A stretch of DNA of 15,019 nucleotides from assembly GCA_002477465.1 (NCBI GenBank), contig DLPV01000030.1, positions 1 through 15,019 on the forward strand. Direction: 5' to 3'. Made by a program: the position numbers and the translations under genes. Positions 6,500 to 13,493 of the stretch are shown piece by piece (the stretch's first letter is position 1; each line of letters opens with the position of its first letter). The notes under the pieces were generated by a model. That model saw only the letters and a program-made list of their open reading frames with translations, was not told where the DNA came from and searched no databases. Origin of the DNA: Gammaproteobacteria bacterium UBA7449 (GTDB lineage Bacteria; Pseudomonadota; Gammaproteobacteria; Pseudomonadales; Pseudohongiellaceae).

Positions 6500-7360
6500 A
6501 TGGCCGGCGGCAAAGAGATACGCACCAAGATCTCGAGTATCAAAAATACTCAGAAGATCACCAAGGCGATGGAGATGGTCTCCGCGAGCAAGATGCGCAA
6601 GGCACAAGATACCATGCAGCTTGGTAAGCCTTACGCACACCGTATTCGCGCAGTGATTGGCCATGTTGCCAATGCCAACCCCGAATACCAACATTCTTAT
6701 TTCGAGACACGCGAAGTGAAGCGAGTTGGGTACATTGTTATTTCGACTGATCGTGGTCTTTGCGGCGGGTTGAATATCAATGCGTTCAAGGCAACAGTGG
6801 CCTCGATGAAGGAATACGCCGATCAAGGTGTTGAAATTGATATCGCCACCATCGGAGGACGTGCCGCAACGTTCTTCAACAACTACGGTGGTAATGTTGT
6901 TGCCTCGGTTCGAGATATGGGCGAGACGCCGGAACTTACTGACGTAATCGGATCGGTACGTGTGTTGCTCGACAAATTCGATAACGGTGAGGTCGATCGG
7001 CTTCTACTGGTGAGCAATGATTTTGTAAATACCATGACTCACCAACCCACTGTGCTGCAGTTATTGCCAATATTGCCTTCAGAGGAAGAAGACCTGCAGC
7101 ACCATTGGGATTATATCTATGAGCCCGATGCCCAGGAGCTGTTGGACGGCTTGATGCTGCGTTATATCGAATCTCAAGTATATCAGGCGGTAGTTGAAAA
7201 TAATGCCTGTGAACAGGCCGCACGTATGCTGGCGATGAAGAACGCTTCGGATAATGCCGGCGATCTCATTGAAGAGTTGGGCCTGGTTTACAACAAGGCA
7301 CGTCAGGCTGCTATTACGCAGGAACTGTCAGAAATTGCTGGCGGTGCCGCAGCGGTATAG
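6500..7360 (+). CDS. atpG: F1Fo ATP synthase subunit gamma
   Basis: A 286-residue gamma subunit, the central rotor shaft. Seen: an N-terminal coiled-coil helix GKEIRTKISSIKNTQKITKA with EMVSASKMRKAQ (4-36); the Rossmann-like core containing VISTDRGLCGGLN (80-92); and the C-terminal helix with the family signature NDFVNTM earlier and KARQAAITQELSEIAGGAAA at the very end, which inserts into the alpha3beta3 cavity. Length equals that of E. coli gamma within one residue. The ribosome-binding site is modest (AGGTAA, 6485-6490). A 121-bp spacer follows before atpD, about twice the usual gap in this operon. Confidence 0.97.
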   Translation: MAGGKEIRTKISSIKNTQKITKAMEMVSASKMRKAQDTMQLGKPYAHRIRAVIGHVANANPEYQHSYFETREVKRVGYIVISTDRGLCGGLNINAFKATVASMKEYADQGVEIDIATIGGRAATFFNNYGGNVVASVRDMGETPELTDVIGSVRVLLDKFDNGEVDRLLLVSNDFVNTMTHQPTVLQLLPILPSEEEDLQHHWDYIYEPDAQELLDGLMLRYIESQVYQAVVENNACEQAARMLAMKNASDNAGDLIEELGLVYNKARQAAITQELSEIAGGAAAV

Positions 7361-7390
7361 TGTGGCCACCAAACACATAAACTGGAAATC

Positions 7391-7419
7391 TTGGCAAAGT
7401 GCCATGACGCACAGATAAC
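7391..7419 (+). promoter_or_regulatory. Possible internal promoter upstream of atpD
   Basis: TTGGCA (7391-7396; 5 of 6 to the -35 consensus) is followed after 17 bp by GATAAC (7414-7419; 4 of 6 to the -10). It lies in the 121-bp atpG-atpD spacer, and a start near 7426 would precede the hairpin at 7443. It could add transcripts for beta and epsilon. The match is moderate and could be chance. Confidence 0.3.
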
Positions 7420-7442
7420 GAATTAAACTTAAAGATTGAACT

Positions 7443-7460
7443 GGCTGCTTCTAAGCAGCC
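7443..7460 (+). promoter_or_regulatory. Hairpin just upstream of atpD
   Basis: GGCTGCTT (7443-7450) and AAGCAGCC (7453-7460) are perfect complements; with a real loop this is a 7-bp GC-rich stem around TCTA. It ends 8 nt before the strong ribosome-binding site AGAGGAAG (7469-7476) of atpD. No T-run follows. A 5' stabiliser or processing boundary for the atpD segment is inferred. Confidence 0.55.
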
Positions 7461-7481
7461 GCACTGAAAGAGGAAGCGAAC

Positions 7482-8873
7482 ATGAGTAGCGGTCGCATCG
7501 TACAAATCATTGGCGCGGTCATCGACGTGGAGTTTGCGCGTGAAAGCGTACCCCAGGTTTACGACGCCCTGACTGTCGACGACAGAGACATCACACTGGA
7601 AGTTCAGCAACAGCTGGGTGACGGCGTGGTGCGCACTATTGCGCTGGGCAGTACCGAAGGGCTCAGCCGCGGGCTGAGCGTTCAGGACACTGGCGCACCG
7701 GTATCTGTCCCAGTTGGTAATGAAACTCTGGGCCGCATCATGGACGTTTTGGGTAGACCCATCGACGAGCGCGGCGATATAGGTGAACAGGAGCGCATGC
7801 CCATTCATCGCAAAGCGCCAAGCTATGAAGAGCTCTCCAGCACTAATGAGTTGCTTGAAACTGGCATCAAGGTAATCGACCTGGTCTGCCCATTCGCAAA
7901 AGGCGGTAAGGTAGGATTGTTTGGCGGTGCCGGTGTAGGCAAGACCGTGAACATGATGGAGTTGATTAACAACATCGCTACCGAGCACTCCGGTCTGTCA
8001 GTATTTGCTGGTGTAGGTGAGCGCACTCGTGAAGGTAACGACTTTTATCACGAGATGCAGGAATCCGGTGTTATTGATCTGGAAGGCGAATCAAAAGTAT
8101 CAATGGTTTATGGCCAGATGAATGAGCCGCCAGGCAACCGCCTCCGTGTTGCTCTTTCAGGTTTGACCATGGCTGAAAAATTCCGCGACGAAGGCCGTGA
8201 CGTACTGCTGTTCATCGACAACATTTATCGGTACACGCTCGCTGGTACTGAGGTATCAGCACTACTCGGTCGTATGCCTTCAGCGGTGGGCTATCAGCCT
8301 ACTCTGGCGGAAGAAATGGGTGCCCTGCAGGAACGCATCACTTCGACCAAGACTGGTTCTATTACCTCAATCCAGGCCGTATATGTGCCCGCGGATGACT
8401 TGACTGACCCGTCTCCCGCCACAACCTTTGCTCACCTGGATGCAAAGGTCGTACTGTCTCGAGAGATTGCGTCACTGGGTATTTACCCGGCTGTTGACCC
8501 GCTGGACTCCAGCTCACGTCAGCTGGATCCGCTGGTTATTGGCCAGGAGCACTACGACGTGGCGAACGGCGTACAAACAGTACTGCAGCGCTACAAGGAG
8601 CTTAAAGACATTATCGCTATTCTTGGTATGGATGAATTGTCGGATGAAGACAAGCAGACCGTTTCTCGCGCGCGACGTATCTCACAGTTCTTGTCCCAGC
8701 CTTTTACCGTGGCAGAAATTTTCACCAACGCCCCGGGTAAGTATGTGTCGCTGAAAGACACGATTTCCGGCTTCAAGGGTATTCTGGACGGCGACTATGA
8801 CCACCTGCCTGAACAGGCATTTAGCATGGTGGGTTCTATTGAAGAAGCCGTTGAGAAAGCCAAAACGCTTTAA
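7482..8873 (+). CDS. atpD: F1Fo ATP synthase subunit beta (catalytic)
   Basis: A 463-residue beta subunit carrying the catalytic sites (ADP + Pi to ATP). Seen: the N-terminal barrel start GRIVQIIGAVIDVEF (4-18); Walker A GGAGVGKT (148-155) with K154 and T155; the catalytic GVGERTREGNDFYHEM block with E180 (E. coli E181) and R181; VLLFIDNIYRYT with Walker B D245; ALLGRMPSAVGYQPTLAEEMG; and the DELSDEDK segment matching the DELSEED contact with gamma. Compared with E. coli there is a small insertion (LEGES) near 200-204 before KVSMVYGQMNEPPGNR. A strong site AGAGGAAG lies 5 nt before ATG 7482. The gene sits between two 121-bp spacers, each with an inverted repeat. Confidence 0.98.
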   Translation: MSSGRIVQIIGAVIDVEFARESVPQVYDALTVDDRDITLEVQQQLGDGVVRTIALGSTEGLSRGLSVQDTGAPVSVPVGNETLGRIMDVLGRPIDERGDIGEQERMPIHRKAPSYEELSSTNELLETGIKVIDLVCPFAKGGKVGLFGGAGVGKTVNMMELINNIATEHSGLSVFAGVGERTREGNDFYHEMQESGVIDLEGESKVSMVYGQMNEPPGNRLRVALSGLTMAEKFRDEGRDVLLFIDNIYRYTLAGTEVSALLGRMPSAVGYQPTLAEEMGALQERITSTKTGSITSIQAVYVPADDLTDPSPATTFAHLDAKVVLSREIASLGIYPAVDPLDSSSRQLDPLVIGQEHYDVANGVQTVLQRYKELKDIIAILGMDELSDEDKQTVSRARRISQFLSQPFTVAEIFTNAPGKYVSLKDTISGFKGILDGDYDHLPEQAFSMVGSIEEAVEKAKTL

Positions 8874-8914
8874 GCTCGAATGGGTTTAAACAACAGACGC
8901 TTTAATTGCCAGAA

Positions 8915-8931
8915 TGCTCTTATCAAGAGCA
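8915..8931 (+). promoter_or_regulatory. Hairpin between atpD and atpC
   Basis: TGCTCTT (8915-8921) and AAGAGCA (8925-8931) pair perfectly over a 3-nt loop ATC. It lies 42 nt after the atpD stop and 64 nt before atpC. No T-run follows, so it is not an intrinsic terminator. Its placement fits a barrier to 3'-5' decay that protects atpD mRNA, or partial downregulation of atpC; both are inferences. Confidence 0.5.
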
Positions 8932-8994
8932 GGCTGCAGTAGGAAACAAGTTCTTGGGTTGGCATTCAGTGCTAGCTAAGAGGAGTTAAAACAC

Positions 8995-9417
8995 ATGGCG
9001 ATGACAATGCATTGCGACATCGTAAGCGCGGAGAAGAGCATATTTTCTGGTCGCGTTGAGATGGTAGTTGCGACCGGCACGCTCGGTGACCTTGGTGTTG
9101 CGCCGGGGCACGCGCCGCTGATAACCGGGCTCATTCCTGGTCCAGTCCGCCTGATCAAAGATGGTGGGGACGAAGAAGTGTTTTATGTTTCCGGCGGTTA
9201 CCTCGAAGTACAAAGCGGTGTAGTGACCCTGTTAACGGATACCGCGCTGCGCGCCGATGACGTTGACGAAGCCGCTGCGGTTGAAGCAATGGAAGAGGCC
9301 GAAAGGGCTATGCAGGATGCCAGCGCTGAGCTCGACTACGGCACGGCTGCTGCCCAATTGGCGGAAGCGGCTGCGCAGCTAAGAGCGCTCAGACAGCTGA
9401 AAAACAAGGCGCAATAG
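8995..9417 (+). CDS. atpC: F1Fo ATP synthase subunit epsilon
   Basis: A 140-residue epsilon subunit (E. coli 139), part of the central stalk and an intrinsic inhibitor of ATP hydrolysis. Seen: the N-terminal ten-stranded barrel, starting MAMTMHCDIVSAEKSIFSG, with GDLGVAPGHAPLITGL (about 31-46) and VSGGYLEVQSGVVTLLTDTA (about 65-84); and the C-terminal helical hairpin (about 90-140), Ala/Glu-rich and ending AAAQLRALRQLKNK. AAGAGGAG at 8978-8985 lies 9 nt before the ATG. It is the last atp gene; the operon terminator follows 48 nt after the stop. Confidence 0.97.
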   Translation: MAMTMHCDIVSAEKSIFSGRVEMVVATGTLGDLGVAPGHAPLITGLIPGPVRLIKDGGDEEVFYVSGGYLEVQSGVVTLLTDTALRADDVDEAAAVEAMEEAERAMQDASAELDYGTAAAQLAEAAAQLRALRQLKNKAQ

Positions 9418-9465
9418 CGAGCTGACACCAGCTTGGTTACACGGGCATAACGAAGACTGATTACG

Positions 9466-9494
9466 AAAAGGTAGCGAGAGCTACCTTTTTTTTT
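9466..9494 (+). terminator. Intrinsic terminator of the atp operon
   Basis: A GGTAGC (9470-9475) and GCTACC (9480-9485) stem with a GAGA tetraloop is extended by A4 against the first T residues and followed by nine T (9486-9494). This is a textbook rho-independent terminator placed between atpC and glmU. glmU must therefore use read-through or its own promoter; TTGATA at 9493-9498 could be a -35, but no good -10 follows. Confidence 0.93.
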
Positions 9495-9542
9495 GATAGT
9501 CTAACCGCAGAAAACTAAATCACCGAAAAAACGAGCCAAACT

Positions 9543-10919
9543 ATGGAAGTCGTCATTCTTGCCGCCGGCAAAGGCACCAGGATGAACTCATCATCACCCA
9601 AGGTCCTGCATGAAATTGGTGGTCGTCCGATGCTATCCCACGTCATCAGAATCGCATTGGAACTGGAGCCCGATAAGATTCATATCGTAGTTGGTTATGG
9701 AGCGGACCAGGTTGCGACAAAAATAGAAGACGAATTTCCAGATGTGCCCGTTAATTGGGTAACTCAATCTGAACAATTGGGTACTGGGCATGCGCTGCAG
9801 CAGGCTTTACCTGATATCAACACCGACTCTGACGAAAATCCGGTACTCGTGCTGTTTGGTGACGTGCCGCTTATTCGCAAAGAAACCTTGTCTGCGATGT
9901 TGCTCGAGCCACAAGCGGACGAGCTTTCTTTGCTGACCTTTGAAGCAAGCCCACCAGCCGGATTTGGGCGCATCATAAGGGATTCCGATGCTGCGGTAAC
10001 AGCTATCATTGAAGAGCGCGATGCATCTGCGGCACAGAAACTTATTAGTGAAGTGAATAGCGGCATTATGGCTATTCCAGCTCAAGCCCTACCTTCCTGG
10101 CTGCAGTCACTTGGCAATAATAATGACCAAGGCGAATACTATCTGACGGACATCATTGCACTTGCTCACTCTGAAGGGGTTACGATCCGTGCCTTCATGG
10201 CTCAGGATGAGATGGAGGCCATGGGCGTCAATAATAAGGTACAACTGGCACTGTTAGAAAGACACCTGCAAAAGAATATTGCTAATGACCTGATGGAAGC
10301 TGGCGTAACCTTAAGAGATCCTGCGCGCATTGACGTGCGTGGCACTCTTCGCTGTGGCCAGGATGTTGTAGTAGACGTTAACGCGATCTTTGAGGGGAAA
10401 GTTACTCTTGGCGACGGCGTATCGATTGGGCCTAATTGCGTTATCAAGAACGCAAGCATCGCGGCCGGCACTGTCATCCTGGCTGGAACCAACATCGAAG
10501 ATGCTGAGATAGGACCACAAGCAAGTATTGGCCCGTTAGCGAGATTACGCCCCGGCACCAAGCTAGGTGCGAACACAAAAATAGGAAATTTTGTCGAAAC
10601 CAAGAACGTCATCATGGGTGACGGCTCTAAAGCCAACCACCTGGCCTATCTTGGCGACGTTGAGCTCGGCTCGGGTTGTAACATCGGCGCCGGCACTATC
10701 GTCTGTAACTATGATGGGGTGAGCAAACACAAGACACAATTAGGCGATAACGTATTCATTGGATCTAATAGTGTACTGATTGCACCGGTAAAGCTGGCTG
10801 ATAACGCCTTCGTCGCGGCTGGATCAGCCGTCACAAGCGATGTGCCCGCTGACAGCCTTGCTGTCGCCAGGGGCAAGCAACGCGTGATAGCCGAGTGGAA
10901 ACGTCCGAGCAAAAGCTAA
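9543..10919 (+). CDS. glmU: Bifunctional GlmU: GlcN-1-P acetyltransferase / GlcNAc-1-P uridylyltransferase
   Basis: A 458-residue cytoplasmic enzyme (E. coli 456) that acetylates glucosamine-1-phosphate with acetyl-CoA and then transfers UMP from UTP, giving UDP-GlcNAc for peptidoglycan and LPS. Seen: an N-terminal uridylyltransferase domain with LAAGKGTRM (6-14), PKVLHEI (19-25), QSEQLGTGHALQQ (75-87) and FGDVPL with D107; linker helices about 230-252; and a C-terminal left-handed beta-helix of hexapeptide repeats (about 253-440). The acetyltransferase catalytic histidine is H366 in KANHLAYLGD, followed by NIGAGTIVCNYDG (380-392) and the C-terminal tail EWKRPSKS. The ATG at 9543 has no clear Shine-Dalgarno site. 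glmS, often next to glmU in relatives, is not found here. Confidence 0.97.
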   Translation: MEVVILAAGKGTRMNSSSPKVLHEIGGRPMLSHVIRIALELEPDKIHIVVGYGADQVATKIEDEFPDVPVNWVTQSEQLGTGHALQQALPDINTDSDENPVLVLFGDVPLIRKETLSAMLLEPQADELSLLTFEASPPAGFGRIIRDSDAAVTAIIEERDASAAQKLISEVNSGIMAIPAQALPSWLQSLGNNNDQGEYYLTDIIALAHSEGVTIRAFMAQDEMEAMGVNNKVQLALLERHLQKNIANDLMEAGVTLRDPARIDVRGTLRCGQDVVVDVNAIFEGKVTLGDGVSIGPNCVIKNASIAAGTVILAGTNIEDAEIGPQASIGPLARLRPGTKLGANTKIGNFVETKNVIMGDGSKANHLAYLGDVELGSGCNIGAGTIVCNYDGVSKHKTQLGDNVFIGSNSVLIAPVKLADNAFVAAGSAVTSDVPADSLAVARGKQRVIAEWKRPSKS

Positions 10920-11009
10920 CAATGCCTTGAACCGTTACTTGCTTACTTAAGCCATGCAACTGGCATCGGCGTGCCCCTTTCAATGACCTGAATCTAAAAG
11001 GAAATAATT

Positions 11010-11138
11010 ATGGAAGGACTGGCAGCGGCAGCTTTTTGTTTTTCCCTGGTTGGTGTAGTGGCGCTGGTCAGGACAGAGAAACTTATTAGAGAGTTAAAAT
11101 CTAAGGGAATCCTGGATCAGGACTATCAGGAAGAGTAA
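11010..11138 (+). CDS. 42-aa single-pass membrane microprotein, unknown function
   Basis: A short frame after glmU, not recognised as a known family. Seen: AAGGA (10998-11002) lies 7 nt before ATG 11010, a good ribosome-binding site. The 42-residue product has a hydrophobic N-terminal segment (about 3-20, GLAAAAFCFSLVGVVALV) followed at once by a charged amphipathic tail RTEKLIRELKSKGILDQDYQEE. The hydrophobic-then-charged split and clean initiation signal argue for a real gene. The tail would lie in the cytoplasm by the positive-inside rule and could form a short coiled coil. It lies 90 bp downstream of glmU and converges on the regulator gene. Function is not inferred. Confidence 0.65.
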   Translation: MEGLAAAAFCFSLVGVVALVRTEKLIRELKSKGILDQDYQEE

Positions 11139-11154
11139 TTCTATACGGCCACTT

Positions 11155-11182
11155 CTCTTATCGTCTGGCTCTTATCGTATGG
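11155..11182 (+). repeat. 14-bp tandem duplication
   Basis: CTCTTATCGTCTGG (11155-11168) is directly repeated as CTCTTATCGTATGG (11169-11182), with a single mismatch. It lies in the convergent gap between the microprotein gene and the RpiR-type regulator. It may be a slippage duplication; no function is evident. Confidence 0.7.
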
Positions 11183-11199
11183 CGCGGTAATCCAACCGG

Positions 11200-11224
11200 G
11201 CTTGGTTAAAGACAGTATCCAAGC
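11200..11224 (-). terminator. Weak stem-loop in the convergent gap downstream of the regulator
   Basis: GCTTGG (11200-11205) and CCAAGC (11219-11224) can form a 6-bp stem with a 13-nt loop, beginning 12 nt past the regulator stop on the minus strand. A competing CCAA/TTGG pairing (11192-11195 with 11202-11205) exists. No T-run is present on either strand, so it is at best a weak or Rho-assisted terminator. Confidence 0.2.
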
Positions 11225-11235
11225 GTGTAATCAAT

Positions 11236-12135
11236 TTATGGGTCAGGGGTGCGCAGGGCCTTCTGACTTTTCTCAAGCCGCTTTAGGTGCTCTTTCAACA
11301 GCGGCTTGCGATGCAATGCGACACCGGTCGCGAGCACATCAATGACGACCAGGTGTGCAATGCGTGAAGACACTGGCGTGGCTGCCTGCAAGTCTTCTTC
11401 AATATTCACCGTGATGGGGATTGAGCAGGCCTTGCTCAGTGGAGTGCCTTCCGGCGCAAGCCCAATTACTGTCGCCCCCGCCTCCCGCGCTAGCCGGACA
11501 CTTTCCAGCAGGGCTCGCGTCTGCCCAGACTGCGATATCGCCACGATGACGTCACCAGCCCCCAGTGAAATAGCAGACATGTGCTGAATGTGAGGATCGG
11601 TATAGGCAGTGGTTGATAACTGCAGCCGGAAGAACTTGTGTTGCGCATCGGCTGCAACCGAGCCCGACGCACCGAAGCCATAGAACTCAACCCGACGGGC
11701 ATTGCTTATGGTATCGATCGCTTTCTCCAGGATGTCCGGATCCAGCTCATCCTTCACCGCGAGTAATGAACCAACGGTGGTATCGAATACCTTGTTACGC
11801 AGGTCTTCGACCGTGTCGCTATCGTCCACCGCAAACTGCGTGTAAACATTGCCGGAACCTACCAGCTGGGCTAGTTGAAGCTTGAAGGACTGGAAGCCGT
11901 CTAAACCCATAGCGCGACAGAATCGAATCACCGTTGGCTCGCTAACCTGCGCCTTTGATGCCAAATCGACTATTCGCATCGAAATGACTTCGCTAGCATT
12001 CGCGAGAACAAAATCGGCAACTTTGGCTTCCGATTTCCTCAGGGTTGACCTGTTGTCAGTGATTCGACGTATGAGATTAGGTGATTGCACGGTGCGTCTG
12101 TAAAATTGGTGGCGCTGATTCGGCTTCTCAACCAT
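11236..12135 (-). CDS. RpiR/HexR-family sugar-phosphate-responsive regulator
   Basis: A transcription factor with an N-terminal RpiR helix-turn-helix and a C-terminal SIS sugar-phosphate domain, closest by eye to HexR, which senses the Entner-Doudoroff intermediate KDPG. Numbering from ATG 12135 (299 aa): LRKSEAKVADFVLANA at 32-47; the HTH at about 53-77 with QVSEPTVIRFCRAMGLDGF, where HexR has VSEPTVNRFCRS; FKLQLAQ at 84-90; the SIS domain at about 147-280 with FYGFGASGSVAADAQHKFFR, DVIVAISQSGQTRALLE and VVIDVLATGVALHR. The start is unsure. The longest frame (ATG 12204) overlaps the divergent gene. GTG 12090 gives 284 aa and aligns with the Pseudomonas HexR start but lacks a ribosome-binding site. 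ATG 12135 has only GGGG nearby. No zwf, edd or eda neighbour is present, so the target is unknown and no symbol is assigned. Confidence 0.88.
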   Translation of the reverse strand: MVEKPNQRHQFYRRTVQSPNLIRRITDNRSTLRKSEAKVADFVLANASEVISMRIVDLASKAQVSEPTVIRFCRAMGLDGFQSFKLQLAQLVGSGNVYTQFAVDDSDTVEDLRNKVFDTTVGSLLAVKDELDPDILEKAIDTISNARRVEFYGFGASGSVAADAQHKFFRLQLSTTAYTDPHIQHMSAISLGAGDVIVAISQSGQTRALLESVRLAREAGATVIGLAPEGTPLSKACSIPITVNIEEDLQAATPVSSRIAHLVVIDVLATGVALHRKPLLKEHLKRLEKSQKALRTPDP

Positions 12136-12171
12136 GCTACCCCAATTAGTTCTCCGGGCGCACTTTTTTCG

Positions 12172-13350
12172 ATGGCACAAAACCCCAAGACCTACACTGT
12201 CCATTTCCTGGAGTCATTGACCCTGCTGGGCGCCAATAAATGGAATGGGCTGACCGGTATAGAGAATCCATTTACGCGCTATGAGTTTCTGCATGAGCTG
12301 GAGCGAACCGGATGTACATCAAAAACATCGGGATGGCAGCCTTTTCATGTAGCCGTTTATGCAGGGAGCGAAGCGAGTGTGCTCAGCGATCAGCCCATCG
12401 CGGTGATGCCCCTCTATCTCAAGACCAATAGTTGGGGTGAGTATGTTTTCGACTGGTCCTGGGCTAATGCCTATCAGAGTCATGGCCTTGATTACTATCC
12501 AAAGCTAGTCACTGCGGCCCCTTTTACGCCAAGTCAGGGTAAGCGTATTTTTGTTGCAGCTGGTCATGAGCAGCGGGCAGTTACCGAAGTCATCATCAAA
12601 AATGTGCAGGAAAAAGCGAAGTCCATGCGAGTCTCATCATGGCATGTGCTTTTCCCTGACCCTGATCAGCATGAGCAGCTTTCAGCACTAGGGCTGATGC
12701 CAAGAATTGCGACCCAGTTCCACTGGTTCAATAAAGGCTATGAAAGCTTCGATCACTTCCTCGAGGCCCTGAATTCGCGCAAGCGCAAGTCCATTCGCAA
12801 GGAACGGCGCAATGTTCAGGAACAGGGATTCCAATTTAAAGTTACTGAGGGCGCCGATATTTCAGAGGCACAATGGGCTGATTTTTACCTGTTCTATCAA
12901 TCAACCTATCTGGTCAGGGGCATGCAGGGCTATCTCAAGAGTAGCTTTTTCAGAGGGGTTGCGGAGTCCATGCCGGAGCAGATTTTTATGATCAACGCAG
13001 AGTTGGAAGGCAATACTATCGCTGCGGCCCTGTTTTTTAAAAACACTGATAAACTCTTCGGGCGCTATTGGGGCTGCCGAGCTGACTACCAGTTCCTGCA
13101 TTTTGAAACCTGTTATTACCAGGGCCAGGATTATGCGATCGCCAATGGGATAAAGTCCTTCGACTCCGGTGCCCAGGGAGAGCATAAAATCCCGCGAGGG
13201 TTTGAGCCCATCGAAACCTATTCCGAGCACTGGATAGCCAATGAGGGCTTTGCCCAGGCAATCGCGGATTTTCTGCAAAAAGAGCGCCCACACATCAAGT
13301 CCTTCCAGGAAGAGGCCAGGCAGCTGCTTCCGTTTAAGCAAGCCGGTTAG
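12172..13350 (+). CDS. COG3146/DUF482 FemAB-like GNAT-fold protein
   Basis: A 392-residue protein of the DUF482 (PF04339) family, often annotated as peptidoglycan biosynthesis/recognition or GNAT N-acyltransferase; the true substrate is not established. Seen: N-terminal half with NPFTRYEFLHELERTG, LPLYLKTNSWGEYVFDWSWANAY-type text (here MPLYLKTNS then WGEYVFDWSW) and HGLDYYPKL; the middle NSRKRKSIRKERRNVQEQG, typical of the family; the C-terminal half with GCRADYQFLHFETCYYQG and FDSGAQGEHKIPRGFEPI, then TYSEHW. No signal peptide, so cytoplasmic. ATG 12172 fits the family start (MAQNPKTYTVHFLESL), though no clear Shine-Dalgarno site precedes it; the frame extends upstream to ATG 12085, but that would run into the divergent regulator. 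The control region between the two genes is only 36-81 bp, so shared regulation is possible. Confidence 0.88.
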   Translation: MAQNPKTYTVHFLESLTLLGANKWNGLTGIENPFTRYEFLHELERTGCTSKTSGWQPFHVAVYAGSEASVLSDQPIAVMPLYLKTNSWGEYVFDWSWANAYQSHGLDYYPKLVTAAPFTPSQGKRIFVAAGHEQRAVTEVIIKNVQEKAKSMRVSSWHVLFPDPDQHEQLSALGLMPRIATQFHWFNKGYESFDHFLEALNSRKRKSIRKERRNVQEQGFQFKVTEGADISEAQWADFYLFYQSTYLVRGMQGYLKSSFFRGVAESMPEQIFMINAELEGNTIAAALFFKNTDKLFGRYWGCRADYQFLHFETCYYQGQDYAIANGIKSFDSGAQGEHKIPRGFEPIETYSEHWIANEGFAQAIADFLQKERPHIKSFQEEARQLLPFKQAG

Positions 13351-13443
13351 CAGTCTTTATTTGATTATGCGGGCCTCATGTATCTCAAGGCGGCCACTGG
13401 AGGTGCCACAAACTCAGCGCAAAAACAGTAGGACTTCAGCAGC

Positions 13444-13471
13444 TTGCGAACTAGAATAACTGACATAAAAT
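13444..13471 (+). promoter_or_regulatory. Putative promoter of the serine hydrolase gene
   Basis: TTGCGA (13444-13449, the same -35 hexamer as at the atp promoter) and TAAAAT (13466-13471; 5 of 6 to the -10) are 16 bp apart. A start near 13478 leaves a leader of about 16 nt containing GGAGAGAG (13483-13490) before ATG 13494. Confidence 0.5.
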
Positions 13472-13493
13472 CAGAACCAGTTGGAGAGAGAAG

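Noticed and set aside
7532..7546. parS-like sequence GTTTGCGCGTGAAAG inside atpD
   Set aside because: Only one half-site (CGTGAAA) fits; the CACGTG core is absent and it codes for conserved beta residues.
7314..7988. 224-codon open frame on the minus strand
   Set aside because: It lies opposite the end of atpG and the start of atpD, has no recognisable domain, and is explained by codon bias of the real genes.
8960..8975. sigma54-like TGGCA...GC element before atpC
   Set aside because: The GG-to-GC spacing is 2 bp too short for a sigma54 promoter.
9493..9521. glmU promoter TTGATA with TAAATC
   Set aside because: The -10 matches only 3 of 6 and the -35 overlaps the terminator T-run.
12085..12171. 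29-residue upstream extension of the DUF482 gene
   Set aside because: It overlaps the 5' end of the regulator, and the family N-terminus matches the ATG at 12172.
12136..12204. Longer N-terminus of the RpiR/HexR-type regulator (start at 12204)
   Set aside because: The extra residues (MDSVGLGVLCHRKKCARRTN...) have no counterpart in HexR and overlap the start of the divergent gene.
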